Notes: generated from the letters alone by a model not told the origin. A stretch of 64,000 nucleotides of DNA from DTHT01 sp037444625 (GCA_037444625.1 JBBIMA010000015.1:1-64000), one strand, 5' to 3'; positions 29,780 to 41,412 are shown, counted from the stretch's first letter. A program made the numbers and translations.

Positions 29780-30475
29780 ATGCTTTTAGCAGCCGGAATT
29801 CCGGGATGGGACGGCGGTGTGAGCCCAGAGGACTTCGCCGAATTGCGGCAACGCATGGTCGAGCGCCAGCTCCGCGCGCGCGGCATCCGGGACCCGGGCG
29901 TGCTGAAGGCGATGGCGGAGATCCCCCGGGAGCTGTTCCTGCCCGAGCCGCACCGGGCCTGGGCTTACGAAGACGAGCCGGCGGCCATCGGCCACGGCCA
30001 GACCATTTCCCAACCTTACATGGTGGCGTTGATGACGCAGTGCCTGGAGTTGAAGGGGACCGAGAAGGTGCTGGAAGTCGGGGCAGGCTCAGGCTACCAT
30101 GCGGCGGTGCTGGGCGCGCTGGCGCGGGAAGTAGTGGCGCTGGAGGTGATCCCGGAGCTGGCGGCGCAGGCGCGCGAGAATCTGGAATCGGCCGGGCGGG
30201 CGGGCAACGTCAGGGTGGTGTGCGCGGACGGCTCGCTGGGTTATAGCGAGGCGGCGCCCTACGACGCGATTTCGGTGGCGGCTGCGGCGCCGGAGGTCCC
30301 CGGCCCGCTGCTGGAGCAGTTGGCGGATCCGGGACGCATGGTGATCCCGGTGGGCGGCGGCTGGGATCAGGAGCTACGCCTGATTTGGAAGCGCGAAGGC
30401 CGGCTGAGCCAGCGGGTGGTGACCTTCTGCCGCTTCGTACCGCTACGCCAGAGCCCCGCACTGCGCCGCGGCTGA
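29780..30475 (+). CDS. pcm: Protein-L-isoaspartate O-methyltransferase
   Basis: This enzyme repairs isoaspartyl damage in proteins by SAM-dependent methylation. The 231-residue form starts at ATG 29780, supported by a GGAGG site four bases upstream. GTG 29819 is an alternative start. Motifs are the family-specific region AIGHGQTISQPYMVALM, the SAM-binding VLEVGAGSGYHAAVL and the C-terminal VGGGWDQELRLIWK. It stands alone and converges on the M14 peptidase gene, 23 bases away. Confidence 0.92.
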   Translation: MLLAAGIPGWDGGVSPEDFAELRQRMVERQLRARGIRDPGVLKAMAEIPRELFLPEPHRAWAYEDEPAAIGHGQTISQPYMVALMTQCLELKGTEKVLEVGAGSGYHAAVLGALAREVVALEVIPELAAQARENLESAGRAGNVRVVCADGSLGYSEAAPYDAISVAAAAPEVPGPLLEQLADPGRMVIPVGGGWDQELRLIWKREGRLSQRVVTFCRFVPLRQSPALRRG

Positions 30476-30498
30476 GCCGGCGCCGGGGGCGGGGCCCC

Positions 30499-33510
<3,012 letters not shown>

Positions 33511-33549
33511 AGCGATTCTCCGGTGGTCTGAAGCAACGTTGAACCGGCT

Positions 33550-33555
33550 ATCATA
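33550..33555 (-). promoter_or_regulatory. -10 box for the M14 peptidase gene
   Basis: TATGAT on the minus strand predicts transcription from about 33543 and a leader of about 33 bases with a normal ribosome binding site. The -35 element is not clear. Confidence 0.4.
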
Positions 33556-33611
33556 GCGGAATCCGGGCCGGCACGGACGGGGGCCGAATGCAGCCGGCGC
33601 GCGGGCTTTGC

Positions 33612-33617
33612 TAACCT
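33612..33617 (+). promoter_or_regulatory. Possible -10 box for the cytochrome genes
   Basis: TAACCT lies 14 bases before ATG 33632; the predicted leader is about eight bases. The match is weaker than at the other short-leader genes. Confidence 0.3.
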
Positions 33618-33631
33618 GAACGCTTATTGCC

Positions 33632-34738
33632 ATGACTGGGGATGCGAAGGGGCGCGCGCGGGCGCGACGTGCTTGGTTGGTGTTTTACGGGGCGCTGGCC
33701 TGTTGGGCCCAGGCCCAGGAGTCCGGCCGGGAGATTTATCAGGCCGCCTGCGCCGCCTGCCACGGCCACGACGCCCGGGGCGCCGACCGCTCGACGGTCG
33801 GCTTCGAGACGCCGCTGCCGGATTTCACCGATTGCAACTTCGCCACCCGAGAGGCGCTGGCGGATTGGCGGGCGGTGGTGCGCCAGGGCGGTCCGGCGCG
33901 CGGCTTTTCCCGCATCATGCCGGCCTTCGGCGATGTGCTGAGCGGCCGGCAGATCGAGGAGGTGGTGAACTACCTGCGCAGCTTTTGCGCCGAGCCCGCC
34001 TGGCCGCGCGGCGAGTTCAACCTGCCCCGGCCCTTGGTCACCTCGAAGGCGTTTCCGGAAGACGAGACCGTGTTGACCACCAGCGTCAACGCCCGGGGCG
34101 CCGCGGGGGTGAGCAGCGAGATCGTCTACGAGCGCCGCTTGAGCGCTCGCAACCAAGTCGAGGTAGCCCTGCCGTTCCGGTTCGCCGAACGGCCCGGGAG
34201 CCATTGGGTGGGCGGCGTGGGCGATCTGGCGCTGGGTTTCAAGCGCGCGCTGTTTCACAACTTGGCGAAGGGCGCCATCCTGAGCCTTTCCGGGGAGGCG
34301 ATCCTGCCCACCGGAGAGAAGGCACGCGGCTTCGGCAAGGGCGTCACGGTGCTGGAAACCTTTCTGGCCTACGGCCAACTGCTGCCCTCGGAGGGCTTCT
34401 TCCAGTTCCAGGGAGGGCTGGAGGCGCCCACCCATAGCGACGATGCGGCCAAAGCGGTTTACTGGCGCGGCGTCTTGGGGCGGGAATTCCGGCAAGGCGG
34501 GGACGGAAGATTGTGGGCTCCGATGGTCGAGCTGCTGGCGGATCGGGAACTGGAATCCGGCGCCCGGGTGCTTTGGGACCTCGTGCCTCAGTTCCAAGTG
34601 ACGCTCAGCCGGCGGCAACACATTCGGGCGAATCTAGGAGTGCGCATCCCGGTGAACCAGACCGCCGATCGCCCGGTGCAAATCATGTTTTATCTGCTTT
34701 GGGACCGCTTCGACGGCGGACTGACGCAGGGCTGGTAG
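33632..34738 (+). CDS. Monoheme cytochrome c fused to a putative outer-membrane barrel domain
   Basis: The 368-residue protein has an export signal (ending near WAQAQ) and a class I cytochrome c domain at about 30-125, with CAACH at 40-44 binding heme and the likely axial Met96 in RIMPAFGD. The remaining 230 residues show alternating hydrophobic segments such as NQVEVALPFRF, VGDLALGFKRAL and RQHIRANLGVRIPV, and end in a terminal tryptophan. This is typical of small outer-membrane barrels of the transporter/MetA-degradation type. The barrel is inferred from pattern only. It is ten bases upstream of a pentaheme cytochrome, so the two probably form an electron-transfer unit. Confidence 0.72.
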   Translation: MTGDAKGRARARRAWLVFYGALACWAQAQESGREIYQAACAACHGHDARGADRSTVGFETPLPDFTDCNFATREALADWRAVVRQGGPARGFSRIMPAFGDVLSGRQIEEVVNYLRSFCAEPAWPRGEFNLPRPLVTSKAFPEDETVLTTSVNARGAAGVSSEIVYERRLSARNQVEVALPFRFAERPGSHWVGGVGDLALGFKRALFHNLAKGAILSLSGEAILPTGEKARGFGKGVTVLETFLAYGQLLPSEGFFQFQGGLEAPTHSDDAAKAVYWRGVLGREFRQGGDGRLWAPMVELLADRELESGARVLWDLVPQFQVTLSRRQHIRANLGVRIPVNQTADRPVQIMFYLLWDRFDGGLTQGW

Positions 34739-34748
34739 GGGGAACGCG

Positions 34749-36362
34749 ATGCCGATCTACGCTTTGAAAAGCATGCTCGCGGCCGCCCTCTGGTGGAGCG
34801 CCCAAGCGCCCTCCGCCCGGCCGGCGACCCCGGCCGCCGGCCCTGCATTCGAGACTTCCGACCGCTGCTTCGCCTGCCACAACGGGCTGTCGGCGCCGTC
34901 GGGCGAGGATATTTCGATCGGCTTCCAGTGGAGCGCCACCATGATGGCCAATGCGGCGCGGGATCCCTACTGGCAGGCGGGCGTGCGGCGCGAGACCCTG
35001 GATCACCCCTCCGCGGCCCAAGCCATCGAGGCCGAGTGCTCGATTTGCCACATGCCCATGGCCCGTTACGAGGCCTGGCTGGCCGGCGGTGAGGGCCGGG
35101 TCTTCGCTCACACCAAGTTCGATCCGGGGGTCCGCGCCGACCGCCTGGCGGCCGACGGCGTTTCCTGCTCGCTCTGCCACCAGATCGCCCCGGACAAGCT
35201 GGGGGCCCGGGAAAGCTTCGTGGGGCGCTTCGTGATTGCGCCCGGTGCCGGCGGCCTGCGCGCGGCCTTCGGCCGCTTCGCGGTGGATGCGGGGCGCGCC
35301 AGGGTCATGAGTTCCTCCTCGGGCTTCCGCCCCACCCAGTCCGAACACGTGCGCAAGTCCGAGCTGTGCGCCACCTGCCATACGCTCTACACCCACTCGC
35401 TCGACCGGACGGGCCAGGTGGTCGCCGAGTTCCCCGAACAGGTGCCCTACCAGGAGTGGCTGCACAGCGACTACCGGCAGGGCCGAAGTTGCCAGGACTG
35501 CCACATGCCGGCGGTGAGCGGCCCGGCCCCGATCGCGGCCGTGTTGGGCCTGCCGCGAGAAGGCGTTTCGCGGCACACGTTCCCCGGCGGGAATTTCTTC
35601 CTCCAGCGGTTGCTGAACCGGTTCCGCAACGAGCTGGCGGTGGCGGCGGCGCCCCAGGCCCTGGAAGGGGCGGCCTTGCGGACCCTGGAGCACCTGGGCA
35701 GGGAAGCGGCGCGCCTGAGCATCGAGAACGTCCAAGTGCAGGCCGGCCGGCTGGAGGCCGACATCCGGGTGGAGAATCTGGGCGGGCACAAGCTGCCCAC
35801 CGCCTACCCGTCGCGCCGGGTGTGGCTTCACCTGGTGGTGCGGGACGGCCGAGGGCGCGTGGTCTTCCAGTGCGGCGCCCTGACGCCGGAGGGAGCCATT
35901 CAGGGCAACGATAACGACGCCGATCCGCGCCGCTGGGAGCCGCATTACCGGGAGATTCGCTCGGCCGAGCAGGTGCAGATTTACGAGGCTGTCATGGGGG
36001 ACGCCTCCGGCGCGCCCACCACCGGCCTGCTCAGCGCGGTCCGTTACCTGAAGGACAACCGGCTGCTGCCGCACGGCTTCGACAAGCGCACCGCCGACAA
36101 GGACATCGCGGTTTGGGGAGAGGCGGCCGAGGACGAGGATTTCACGGGCGGCGGCGACCGCCTGCATCTGTCGGCGGCGTTGACGGGCGCCGACGGCCCC
36201 TTCCGGATCGAGGCCGAGTTGTGGTATCAGCCCATCGCCTACCGCTGGGCGGCCAACCTGGCGCCCTACCAGGCGGCCGAGCCCCGGCGGTTCCTGCGGT
36301 ATTTCCAGTTGATGGCGCCGGATTCGGCCGCTGTGTTGGCGCGCGCCTCGGCAACCCGGTGA
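34749..36362 (+). CDS. Secreted pentaheme cytochrome c
   Basis: The 537-residue protein has an N-terminal hydrophobic segment and five CxxCH heme motifs: CFACH (40-44), CSICH (97-101), CSLCH (140-144), CATCH (207-211) and CQDCH (248-252). The C-terminal half (about 280-537) has no heme motif and looks like a beta-rich domain with VENLGGHKLPTAYPSRR, known from multiheme proteins of the cytochrome c554/NrfA-related kind in Acidobacteria. It follows the cytochrome-barrel gene by ten bases and precedes a PLP enzyme by four. No specific redox substrate can be named. Confidence 0.85.
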   Translation: MPIYALKSMLAAALWWSAQAPSARPATPAAGPAFETSDRCFACHNGLSAPSGEDISIGFQWSATMMANAARDPYWQAGVRRETLDHPSAAQAIEAECSICHMPMARYEAWLAGGEGRVFAHTKFDPGVRADRLAADGVSCSLCHQIAPDKLGARESFVGRFVIAPGAGGLRAAFGRFAVDAGRARVMSSSSGFRPTQSEHVRKSELCATCHTLYTHSLDRTGQVVAEFPEQVPYQEWLHSDYRQGRSCQDCHMPAVSGPAPIAAVLGLPREGVSRHTFPGGNFFLQRLLNRFRNELAVAAAPQALEGAALRTLEHLGREAARLSIENVQVQAGRLEADIRVENLGGHKLPTAYPSRRVWLHLVVRDGRGRVVFQCGALTPEGAIQGNDNDADPRRWEPHYREIRSAEQVQIYEAVMGDASGAPTTGLLSAVRYLKDNRLLPHGFDKRTADKDIAVWGEAAEDEDFTGGGDRLHLSAALTGADGPFRIEAELWYQPIAYRWAANLAPYQAAEPRRFLRYFQLMAPDSAAVLARASATR

Positions 36363-36366
36363 AGGC

Positions 36367-37533
36367 ATGACCACGCTCAGTCACCTGGAATGCGGCCTTT
36401 GCGGGCGCGTCTTTGACCCGGGTGAGCGGCCGCTGCGCTGCGGGTGCGGCGGGCCGTTGCTGGTCCGCTATGACCTGGAGCGCGCCCGGCGAAGTTGGAG
36501 CCGCGACTGGGTGCGAAACGGTCCCTCGACCATGTGGCGTTACGCTCCGGTGCTGCCGGTGCGCCGGCCGGACGCGATCGTATCGCTGGGCGAGGGGATG
36601 ACGCCGCTGATCCGGGCGGCCCGTTTGGGAGAGAGACTGGGGGCGCCGCAGCTCTGGATCAAGGAGGAGGGGGCCAATCCCACCGGATCCGTGAAGGCCC
36701 GGGCGATGGCCTGCGCGGTCTCGATGGCCCGGGAAGAGGGAGTGCGCAAGCTGGCGGCGGCCTCGATGGGGAACGCCGGGGCGGCCCTGGCTGCCTGCGC
36801 GGCTTCGGCCGGATTGGACGCTCAGGTGTACTTGCCGGCCTCGGCGCCGCGTAGCGTGCAGTTGGAGTGCCGGGCTTGCGGCGCGCGCGTCCGGCTGGTG
36901 GAGGGCGGCCCGGCCGAATGCCGGCGGGCGCTGGAGGAGGACCGGGAGGCCGAAGGCCGCCGGGATGTGAGCCCGCTGCGCGAGCCTTACGGGTTGGAGG
37001 GCGCCAAGACCCTGGGCTACGAGTTGGCCGAGCAGTTCAACTGGGAGCCGCCAGCGGCGATCCTGCTGCCGGTGGGCGCAGGCATGACTCTCATCGGGGT
37101 GTGGAAGGCTTTTGAGGAGCTGGCCGAGCTGGGCTGGATCGCCGGCCGGGGTCCGCGCCTGGTGGCCGTGCGCGTGGAGGGCTGCTCGGCGGTGGCGGCT
37201 GAGCTGGCCGTGCCCGGGCCGCTCGCCGAGGGGCTGTGGGCGAAGGCGATCGCCTCCGGCGGCGGAGCGGTTGCGGCGGTGGGCGAGGCCGAGTTGCTGG
37301 AGACGGGACTGGAGACGGCGCGGCTGGAGGGCATCCTGCCGTCCCCCGAGGGCGCGGCCTGCGTGGCGGCCTTGGGCCGGCTGCTGGCGGAGGGCGCGCT
37401 GGATCCCGGCCGGCGCATCGTGCTGTTGAATCCGGGCGCCGGGATGAAACGCCGGGAGCTTTACGCCGGGCGCTTGGGGCGCGAGTCCGCGGGAGAAGCC
37501 GACAAGCTCGGGGGTTTGATCACGCCCCGCTGA
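36367..37533 (+). CDS. Threonine synthase-like PLP enzyme (divergent)
   Basis: The fold-type II PLP enzyme of 388 residues has an N-terminal zinc-ribbon-like stretch (CGLCG and CGCGG), as in many threonine synthases. The PLP lysine lies in NPTGSVKARAM, where threonine synthases normally have NPTGSFKDRG, and the phosphate loop reads SMGNAGAALAA. The changes beside the lysine suggest an altered substrate or a divergent branch. Threonine synthase is the nearest name, but cysteate synthase-like or other activities are possible. It starts four bases after the cytochrome stop, although metabolic linkage is not obvious. Confidence 0.75.
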   Translation: MTTLSHLECGLCGRVFDPGERPLRCGCGGPLLVRYDLERARRSWSRDWVRNGPSTMWRYAPVLPVRRPDAIVSLGEGMTPLIRAARLGERLGAPQLWIKEEGANPTGSVKARAMACAVSMAREEGVRKLAAASMGNAGAALAACAASAGLDAQVYLPASAPRSVQLECRACGARVRLVEGGPAECRRALEEDREAEGRRDVSPLREPYGLEGAKTLGYELAEQFNWEPPAAILLPVGAGMTLIGVWKAFEELAELGWIAGRGPRLVAVRVEGCSAVAAELAVPGPLAEGLWAKAIASGGGAVAAVGEAELLETGLETARLEGILPSPEGAACVAALGRLLAEGALDPGRRIVLLNPGAGMKRRELYAGRLGRESAGEADKLGGLITPR

Positions 37534-37548
37534 GCCGGCGCCCTCGCC

Positions 37549-37554
37549 TACAAT
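37549..37554 (+). promoter_or_regulatory. -10 box of a short-leader holB promoter
   Basis: TACAAT lies 12 bases before ATG 37567; transcription would start near 37561. The in-frame GTG at 37558 would lie upstream of that point, favouring the ATG. Confidence 0.5.
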
Positions 37555-37566
37555 CGAGTGGGGGCG

Positions 37567-38598
37567 ATGTTCAAAGATTTCTACGGCCACCGCGCGGTCG
37601 TCGAGGCGCTGGAACAGGCCCTGCGCTCCGGGCGCATTCCGCAAACCCTCTTGCTGGCCGGGCCGCAAGGGGTGGGCAAGGCTACGCTGGCGCGCCGCCT
37701 GGCCGCCCGGTTGCTGGGGGACGCCGAAAAAATCGAGCGCGACGACCTGAGCCTGCCCCACAACGCGGCTTACCTGCGGGAGCGCGAGAAGTGGCCTGCC
37801 GAGCGGCGCAACGAGGATCCGCTCATGCTGGCCAGCCATCCGGACTTCGTCACTTTCCCGCCCGATGGGCCGCTGCGGCAGATCTCGATCCAGCAAATGC
37901 GGCTGCTCAAGGAATCGGCCCAGTACAAGCCGCTGCGCGGCGCCTTCCGCGTCTTCCTGATTGACGAGCTGGACCGGGCCAACGAGCAGGCGGCCAACTC
38001 CTTGCTGAAGACGCTGGAGGAGCCGCCCGAGCACTTGATTTTGATCGCCACCGCCGAGAATCTCTACGACCTGCTGCCCACGATTCGCTCCCGTGCGGTG
38101 GTCTTTCACATGGGTCCGCTGAGCCCGGAGGAGATGGCGGAGTTCGTGCGGGCGCGGGATTTGGAGGACGCCGCCCGGCGGATCGCCCTGGCCCAGGGCC
38201 GCCCGGGCGTGGCGGTGTCGCTGGACCTGGAGGCGTACGACCGGCGGCGGGAGGCCATGCTCACGCTGTTGGAGGCCGCGGCGGGGGCGGCGCCGCCGGC
38301 CGAGTGGATCCGGCAGAGCGAATCCCCCGCCTTCCGGCAGGAGAAGCTCGAGGCGTTGCTGGAGGTCTGCTACGGCCTGCTGCGCGACCTGCTGGTGCTC
38401 AATCAGGGGGGCGGGCAGCGCTTGCCGTTGCGCAACAGCGACATCGCCGAGCGCCTGGAGCGGCTGGCTGCGCGGGTGGATTTCGGCTGGCTGCGCCGCG
38501 CCGTCGAGCAAGCCGACGAGATCGCGGGCCTGTTGCGGCGGAACATCCAGAAGAACCTGGCGTTAGACGCCCTGATGGTGGAGCTGCGCCCGGCCTGA
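37567..38598 (+). CDS. holB: DNA polymerase III delta-prime subunit
   Basis: This is a clamp-loader subunit. The 343-residue protein has a Walker A motif GPQGVGKAT (32-40), HPDF in the sensor region, VFLIDELDRANEQAANSLLKTLEEPP as the core, and a sensor 1-like IRSRAVVFHMGPLS. The C-terminal helical collar follows. The zinc-binding cysteines present in E. coli delta-prime between about 50 and 65 are absent; this region has no cysteine. The gene stands between the PLP enzyme gene and the secreted cassette and seems to have its own promoter. Confidence 0.9.
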   Translation: MFKDFYGHRAVVEALEQALRSGRIPQTLLLAGPQGVGKATLARRLAARLLGDAEKIERDDLSLPHNAAYLREREKWPAERRNEDPLMLASHPDFVTFPPDGPLRQISIQQMRLLKESAQYKPLRGAFRVFLIDELDRANEQAANSLLKTLEEPPEHLILIATAENLYDLLPTIRSRAVVFHMGPLSPEEMAEFVRARDLEDAARRIALAQGRPGVAVSLDLEAYDRRREAMLTLLEAAAGAAPPAEWIRQSESPAFRQEKLEALLEVCYGLLRDLLVLNQGGGQRLPLRNSDIAERLERLAARVDFGWLRRAVEQADEIAGLLRRNIQKNLALDALMVELRPA

Positions 38599-38643
38599 GG
38601 GCGGCCCGGAATTCCCCCGAGACGCGCCGCCGCCCGGCGGCAC

Positions 38644-38649
38644 TACATT
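38644..38649 (+). promoter_or_regulatory. -10 box of a leaderless-type promoter for the secreted cassette
   Basis: TACATT lies six bases before ATG 38656. Transcription would start at or next to the A of the start codon. No Shine-Dalgarno sequence is present. Confidence 0.5.
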
Positions 38650-38655
38650 TTTCCG

Positions 38656-39258
38656 ATGGATCGCGCGGCCAGGCATTGGGGCAGGCGGTGCGCGCCGGCG
38701 CTGCTGCTGCCCGCCCTGGCGGCCGCTCAGGCCCTGGTGCTGGAGATCCGCGCGGTCGAGGGAGAGGGCGCCGTGCAGCCGGCCGGCGCGCGCGTGCTCG
38801 CTCCCCTGTCGGTCCTGGTGACCGACGAGACCGGGCGGCCGGTGGAGGGTGCGGCCGTCACCTTTCGCCTGCCGGAGGAGGGGGCCGGAGGGGTATTCCC
38901 CAACGGCCTGAAAACCGAGGTTATGCGGACCGGTCCCGACGGCCGCGCAACGGTTCGTGAAGTCCGCTGGAACCGTGTTCCGGGGCCGGTCCGCATACGC
39001 GTCACGGCGGTCAAGGACGAGGCTCGCGCGGGCGCCGTCATCAACCAGTACGTCGCGCCGGGCGCGCCGCGGTCCCGTTCGGGCACGGCGGTCCTCGGCG
39101 GCAGGCGCCGCTGGCTCAAGCTGGCCGCCCTGGCGGCTGGGGCGGCGGCGGTGGGTTTCAGCGCGGGCTATGCCGGCCGGAGTTCCACCCGCTCGGCGCC
39201 GGAGGCGGCGCCGCCCGTGAAGATCGGCACGCCGGTAATCACGATCGGGAGACCTTAG
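38656..39258 (+). CDS. Secreted Ig-like (Big-1-type) protein with C-terminal hydrophobic segment
   Basis: The 200-residue protein has a signal-like N-terminus (CAPALLLPALAAAQA). One bacterial Ig-like domain follows, with VLAPLSVLVTDETGRPVEGA and FPNGLKTEVMRTGPDGRATV, resembling invasin Big-1 repeats. A basic stretch and a hydrophobic helix (LAALAAGAAAVGFSAGYAG, about 158-176) then come before a Pro-rich tail. The helix could anchor the protein in the inner membrane. It is the first gene of three closely packed genes. I do not know a function. Confidence 0.7.
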   Translation: MDRAARHWGRRCAPALLLPALAAAQALVLEIRAVEGEGAVQPAGARVLAPLSVLVTDETGRPVEGAAVTFRLPEEGAGGVFPNGLKTEVMRTGPDGRATVREVRWNRVPGPVRIRVTAVKDEARAGAVINQYVAPGAPRSRSGTAVLGGRRRWLKLAALAAGAAAVGFSAGYAGRSSTRSAPEAAPPVKIGTPVITIGRP

Positions 39259-39259
39259 G

Positions 39260-40024
39260 ATGCTGCGGCTCATGTGGTTGCTTGCGCTGAGCTGCGCTTG
39301 GGCCTGGTCGCAGGCGCGCGTGAGCGTTCCCTGGGTGGGCTTTCTCCAGGACGGCGAAGGCCGCTTGCGCCCGGTGTACGGCGTGGCGGGCAACTTCCTG
39401 CCGGGGGGGAGCCTGCTGGAGGGGGTCGTTTCGCTGGCGGGCTCGGCTCGGGGGACGCTGGTCAAGCGGGAGCGCGACCTGTTGTGGCTGGACGAGGCCG
39501 CCCGGGTGAAGGGGCGCTGGGAGGCCCCGCCGGGCGAGGCGCTGTTCGGCTTCACGCCGGCCGGCGAACCGGCGCTGGTCTACTTCACTGCGACGGGCGG
39601 CCTCTTTCGCATCGAGGCAGAAGGGTTGCGGCCCGTGCTGGCCACGGACGACAGAGTGCTGAGCGTGGGATGGGCGGGCGATGACCGGGCGGCGCTCGTC
39701 GTCGAGGAAGCCGGCCGCTTGCGCCTGAGGCTGGTCGCGACGGCGGGCGGCTGGGTCGCCTCCGAGGTTGAGTTGGGGGCGGATTCCGGCCCGGCTCTGT
39801 TGACCGCCGAGGGGGCGATGGTGCTGGCGCCGGGAGCGGAGCTGATCGTGCGCCCGGCGGACGGAGCCGAGTGGCGCCTGGGGCTGCCCGCGCCGGCACA
39901 CTCCTTGAGGCAGTTGGGGGAGGGCTGGGTGGAGGTGCGGCTGGCCGGAGAGGCAGGGCGGCTGGCCTTGCGCTTGTCCCAAGAAGGCGGGAGGCTCTAC
40001 CGCCTGCCGGAGGTGGGGCCGTGA
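39260..40024 (+). CDS. Unrecognised secreted protein, possibly beta-propeller-like
   Basis: The 254-residue protein starts with a signal peptide (MLRLMWLLALSCAWAWSQA). The rest is rich in Gly, Val, Leu and Trp, with repeated blocks such as GTLVKRERDLLWLDEAARV and GLFRIEAEGLRPVLATDD, which resemble beta-propeller blades. No catalytic motif is visible. It starts one base after the stop of the Ig-like gene and overlaps the next gene by four bases (GTGA), so the three genes are translationally linked. The family is unknown to me. Confidence 0.65.
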   Translation: MLRLMWLLALSCAWAWSQARVSVPWVGFLQDGEGRLRPVYGVAGNFLPGGSLLEGVVSLAGSARGTLVKRERDLLWLDEAARVKGRWEAPPGEALFGFTPAGEPALVYFTATGGLFRIEAEGLRPVLATDDRVLSVGWAGDDRAALVVEEAGRLRLRLVATAGGWVASEVELGADSGPALLTAEGAMVLAPGAELIVRPADGAEWRLGLPAPAHSLRQLGEGWVEVRLAGEAGRLALRLSQEGGRLYRLPEVGP

Positions 40025-41388
40025 GCGTGCGCCTGGGATTGCTGGGCCTGGCGCCGCTGTGCGCGCTTGCCCAGTGGCAAATCTTGCTGGTGGAAGGTGG
40101 GGCGGAACGCCCGGCGGCGGAGATCGTGGATCTGGGGACCATTGACGCCTCCGACCGGCTGGAGGCTCGGTTCCGGGCGCGCAATGCAGGGGCGGCCTCG
40201 GCCCTGCTTGAAAGGCTCGGGGTGGCGGGAGCGGGCTTTTCTTTGGGTTCGGGGCCCGCCCTGCCGGTGGCGGTTCCGAGCGGCGGAGCGGTCGAATTCT
40301 CCCTGCGGTTCGAGCCGGGCGCGCCGGGGGCCTACAGCGCGGTGCTGGCGGTAAACTCGACGACGCTGATTGTGCGGGCGGCCGCGGCGGCGGGGCCGAT
40401 CTTATGGCTGGAAGACGACGGGCGGCGGGTGAAGCTGGCGGCGGGCGCCGCGGTGGACTTCGGCGCGCTCGAGGCGGGAGGGACGCGCACGCGGCGATTC
40501 CTGGTGGAGAATCCGGGACCGAACGCGGCGGCGATCGTCGAGCTGGCGGTGAGCGGAGCGGCGTTTCGCGGGCCGGTGGGAATCATGCCCCCGCTCGAGT
40601 TGGCCCCGGGGAAGGGGGCCGGGTTCGAGGTGGTCTTTCAGCCGGGCGGGGCGGGCCGCGAGGAGGGGCGGTTGAGTCTGAACGGGCGCGTGTTCCGCCT
40701 GGCGGGCGAGGGGCTGGAGCCGCCTTTGCCCAAACCGCGGATCGTGCTGGAGCCCGCCGCGCCGCGCAGCGGGCAGCAGGTCCGGGTGGCGATCCGGCTG
40801 GATTCGGCGGCCAGGGCGGCGGCCCAGGGCGAGCTTCGGGTGCGGTTCGAACCGGCGGCGGCAGGGACGTCCGACGATCCGGCCGTGGGATTCCTTTCTC
40901 CCGCCGGGCGCGTGGTACCCTTTACGGTGGAGCCGGGAGCGGAAGCGGCCCGCCTGGCGGGGCGCGGCGAGATCGAGCTGCAAACCGGGACGACGGCGGG
41001 TAAGCTCATTCTGACGGCGCGGCTGGGGCCTCACAGCGAAGAAGCGGCGGTGGGGCTGGCGCCCTTGCCGGTGGCGATGGAGACGGTGCGCGCCGCGCGG
41101 GGCGCGGGCGGCTTGGAGCTGAATGTGACGGGCTTCGATAACACGCGTTCGGCCGCCCGCTTGGCCTTTACATTTTACGATCGCGAGGGACGGGTCCTCG
41201 AGCCGGGAACCATTGCGGTGGAGGCCGGGGCGGAATTCCGGCGCTACTTCGAGGGCTCGGGCATGGGCGGCGTGTTCGCCCTGCGCGCGGTGTTTCCGGT
41301 GAGCGGGGACGCGGGCCGCGTGGCGGGCGTCGAGGTGGAGATCGCCAACAGCGTGGGAACGGCGCGCTCCGCGCGGGTCCCCTTCTGA
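40021..41388 (+). CDS. Secreted choice-of-anchor D (ASH-type) protein
   Basis: The 455-residue protein has a short signal (MSVRLGLLGLAPLCALAQW) followed by two ASH/choice-of-anchor-D-like beta-sandwiches: IVDLGTIDASDRLEARFRAR to VNSTTLIVRAAA, then VDFGALEAGGTRTRRFLVEN to FRLAGEGLEPP. A linker and a C-terminal domain (about 350-455) follow, with LELNVTGFDNTRSAARLAFT and FALRAVFPVSGD. A C-terminal module of this style recurs, to my knowledge, in Solibacter secreted proteins. I chose GTG 40021, which overlaps the previous stop, because it gives a proper signal peptide. Its role is unknown, perhaps surface structure. Confidence 0.7.
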   Translation: MSVRLGLLGLAPLCALAQWQILLVEGGAERPAAEIVDLGTIDASDRLEARFRARNAGAASALLERLGVAGAGFSLGSGPALPVAVPSGGAVEFSLRFEPGAPGAYSAVLAVNSTTLIVRAAAAAGPILWLEDDGRRVKLAAGAAVDFGALEAGGTRTRRFLVENPGPNAAAIVELAVSGAAFRGPVGIMPPLELAPGKGAGFEVVFQPGGAGREEGRLSLNGRVFRLAGEGLEPPLPKPRIVLEPAAPRSGQQVRVAIRLDSAARAAAQGELRVRFEPAAAGTSDDPAVGFLSPAGRVVPFTVEPGAEAARLAGRGEIELQTGTTAGKLILTARLGPHSEEAAVGLAPLPVAMETVRAARGAGGLELNVTGFDNTRSAARLAFTFYDREGRVLEPGTIAVEAGAEFRRYFEGSGMGGVFALRAVFPVSGDAGRVAGVEVEIANSVGTARSARVPF

Positions 41389-41412
41389 TTTCCGGCCTTC
41401 GGGTGCCGGGCG

